A DNA stretch of 64,000 nt from Epithemia pelagica (Eukaryota > Bacillariophyta > Bacillariophyceae > Surirellales > Surirellaceae), in contig OX337242.1 in assembly GCA_946965045.2 (NCBI GenBank), positions 1,550,001 to 1,614,000 on the forward strand. The letters run 5' to 3'. Below, in pieces: positions 62,954 to 64,000 of this stretch (position 1 is its first letter; the number at the start of each line of letters is the position of its first letter). A program made the translations under genes and the position numbers. Below the pieces are notes generated by a model. It was not told where the DNA came from and did no database searches. It was given only the letters and a program-made list of their open reading frames with translations.

Positions 62954-63976
62954 CTAAAACGGCGCCCAAGTATCCTTTGGGAACTGTGATTTTTTGGGCT
63001 TTTGCCAACGCTCTGATGGGCTCAACTGCTGGTCAGGCCCATAAATCCGAGATCCGCTGCGGCGTCCACCTCGTCCGTATAGCCACAGCACCAAGTTCGA
63101 CCGCTCGCCGCTTGTAATGGGTAAGGCAGCATATGGAATCGCCCCGAGATGCATTACAGCCACACCAGGAGCAAAATTAACTGTATTCTTCTTGCCTGTC
63201 TCGGGATCCACAAAATACAGTGACGACCCAGAATATTCCTCTTGACCGTTCGGGAGATTTAAGTTGATGTTGAGCGTGAGTGACGATCCATCCGAATGCT
63301 GTCGAATGGATTGGTCCTTGTTGGGTTGATACTGAATAGAGAATCCGAAGGTCTCCGAGTCGTCTTCAGGACGAACAAACTCTGGATAGAACAGTCTTCC
63401 CAAAGGTCGCATGTACGAATCCATCAAGTCATGGTAAAAGTATTGAAATTTTGGCATGGCGAGGTATCCGTTTGATCGTGGGTCGAGCATAAAGCCTTTT
63501 CGGTTGAGAACAATGCCATAGGGAGGTCGAAGGGGAATACCAGATTCGCCTGCCTTGTCCAGGTACTCCCTGATAATATGAAGCTTGGTTGGGTCAAAGA
63601 ACTGGCACTGATAAACACCGGGAGACACTTCTTTCCATAAATCCATGACGGCATCTTCTTTGGAGGGGTCGGCCCACGCGTCTTGAATCGCTTTGCGCAG
63701 AGCAGGATGGTAGACAGAGCTATCGAGAGCCGGAAGAGATTTTGCCGCGTGGTCTCGTTCTTCCCATTCTGCCCAGCCCTTTTCCAACAACACCTCATTG
63801 TCGCCCCAGAATTTGTAGACCTTCATGTCTCTGCGAAGCATCTCTTCGCGAGATGGCATCTCTAGCCTACGCGCCTGTTCCAAAAAGGTGGGTGAGGATG
63901 ATAGTGACATTGCTGTGCGAATGCCAGAAATTGTGGAGAACGACAACACACAGAGTCGTTGAAGTCGAAGCTGCAT
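62954..63976 (-). CDS. 2-oxoglutarate/Fe(II) oxygenase
   Basis: Single exon, 340 residues from ATG 63976; the frame extends six codons up only from a TTG, and a further 5' exon outside the window cannot be excluded. Residues 1-30 are basic then hydrophobic, possibly a signal or transit peptide. The catalytic core has H-S-D (R-Q-H-S-D-G-S-S-L-T), the first two iron ligands, a jelly-roll strand S-G-S-S-L-Y-F-V, the distal iron His in V-M-H-L-G-A and a 2-oxoglutarate Arg in G-E-R-S-N-L-V-L-W. This is the prolyl-4-hydroxylase-like superfamily; the substrate is unknown. All ligand residues are present, so it should be active. Confidence 0.8.
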   Translation of the reverse strand: MQLRLQRLCVLSFSTISGIRTAMSLSSSPTFLEQARRLEMPSREEMLRRDMKVYKFWGDNEVLLEKGWAEWEERDHAAKSLPALDSSVYHPALRKAIQDAWADPSKEDAVMDLWKEVSPGVYQCQFFDPTKLHIIREYLDKAGESGIPLRPPYGIVLNRKGFMLDPRSNGYLAMPKFQYFYHDLMDSYMRPLGRLFYPEFVRPEDDSETFGFSIQYQPNKDQSIRQHSDGSSLTLNINLNLPNGQEEYSGSSLYFVDPETGKKNTVNFAPGVAVMHLGAIPYAALPITSGERSNLVLWLYGRGGRRSGSRIYGPDQQLSPSERWQKPKKSQFPKDTWAPF

Positions 63977-64000
63977 TTGGGTGGTGCAGAACAATTCGCT

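Overview
The window reads as nuclear DNA of a diatom, probably a pennate one. The evidence is short GT-AG introns of about 67-119 bp, eukaryotic gene families (MSH6, GlcNAc-transferase I, ABCG transporter, PAP/fibrillin, LRR receptor-like protein, metacaspase) and LTR retrotransposons of the diatom Copia type. Exon structures were worked out by hand from splice sites and frame continuity; family calls come from recognised motifs, with no database search.

Bases 1-40200 are mostly single-copy host genes on both strands: two Ser-rich unknown proteins; mismatch-repair MSH6 (four exons, N-terminal PCNA-binding box); a membrane LRR protein; an OB-fold/winged-helix protein; a type II membrane protein; a secreted group XII phospholipase A2-like protein that has lost its His-Asp dyad; a CXC-domain protein ending in an F-box; GlcNAc-transferase I; a seven-exon ABCG transporter with a Cys-rich ectodomain; a Nudix protein; a fibrillin; a large unknown protein; an F-box-like/discoidin-like protein; and a VHL-like plus oxygenase-like protein. 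Two MITE-type elements (TA and TTA target duplications) lie at 29.8-31.5 kb.

Bases 40200-50050 carry, on the minus strand, a small family of unrecognised proteins sharing a tryptophan motif, RPDDWLGG followed by P-x-Y-L-Q. One member is cut by a 7.4-kb Copia element (42310-49720) whose two 240-bp LTRs look identical.

Bases 50341-62793 hold a metacaspase relic with a 12-kb Copia element (50426-62431, TSD CCTTT) in its intron. A third LTR element (53804-58712, TSD TCCAA) is nested inside that element's pol. The nested element is non-autonomous and encodes long open frames that look like an eroded Copia polyprotein with a dead reverse transcriptase. In both larger elements gag and pol share one frame and are separated by a single UGA followed by UGG, which suggests stop-codon readthrough. 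The window ends with a 2-oxoglutarate oxygenase gene on the minus strand.

Best candidates for something undescribed: the RPDDWLGG family, the UGA-UGG gag/pol junction in two different Copia lineages, the nested element with its non-catalytic RT-like frame, and the CXC/F-box fusion.
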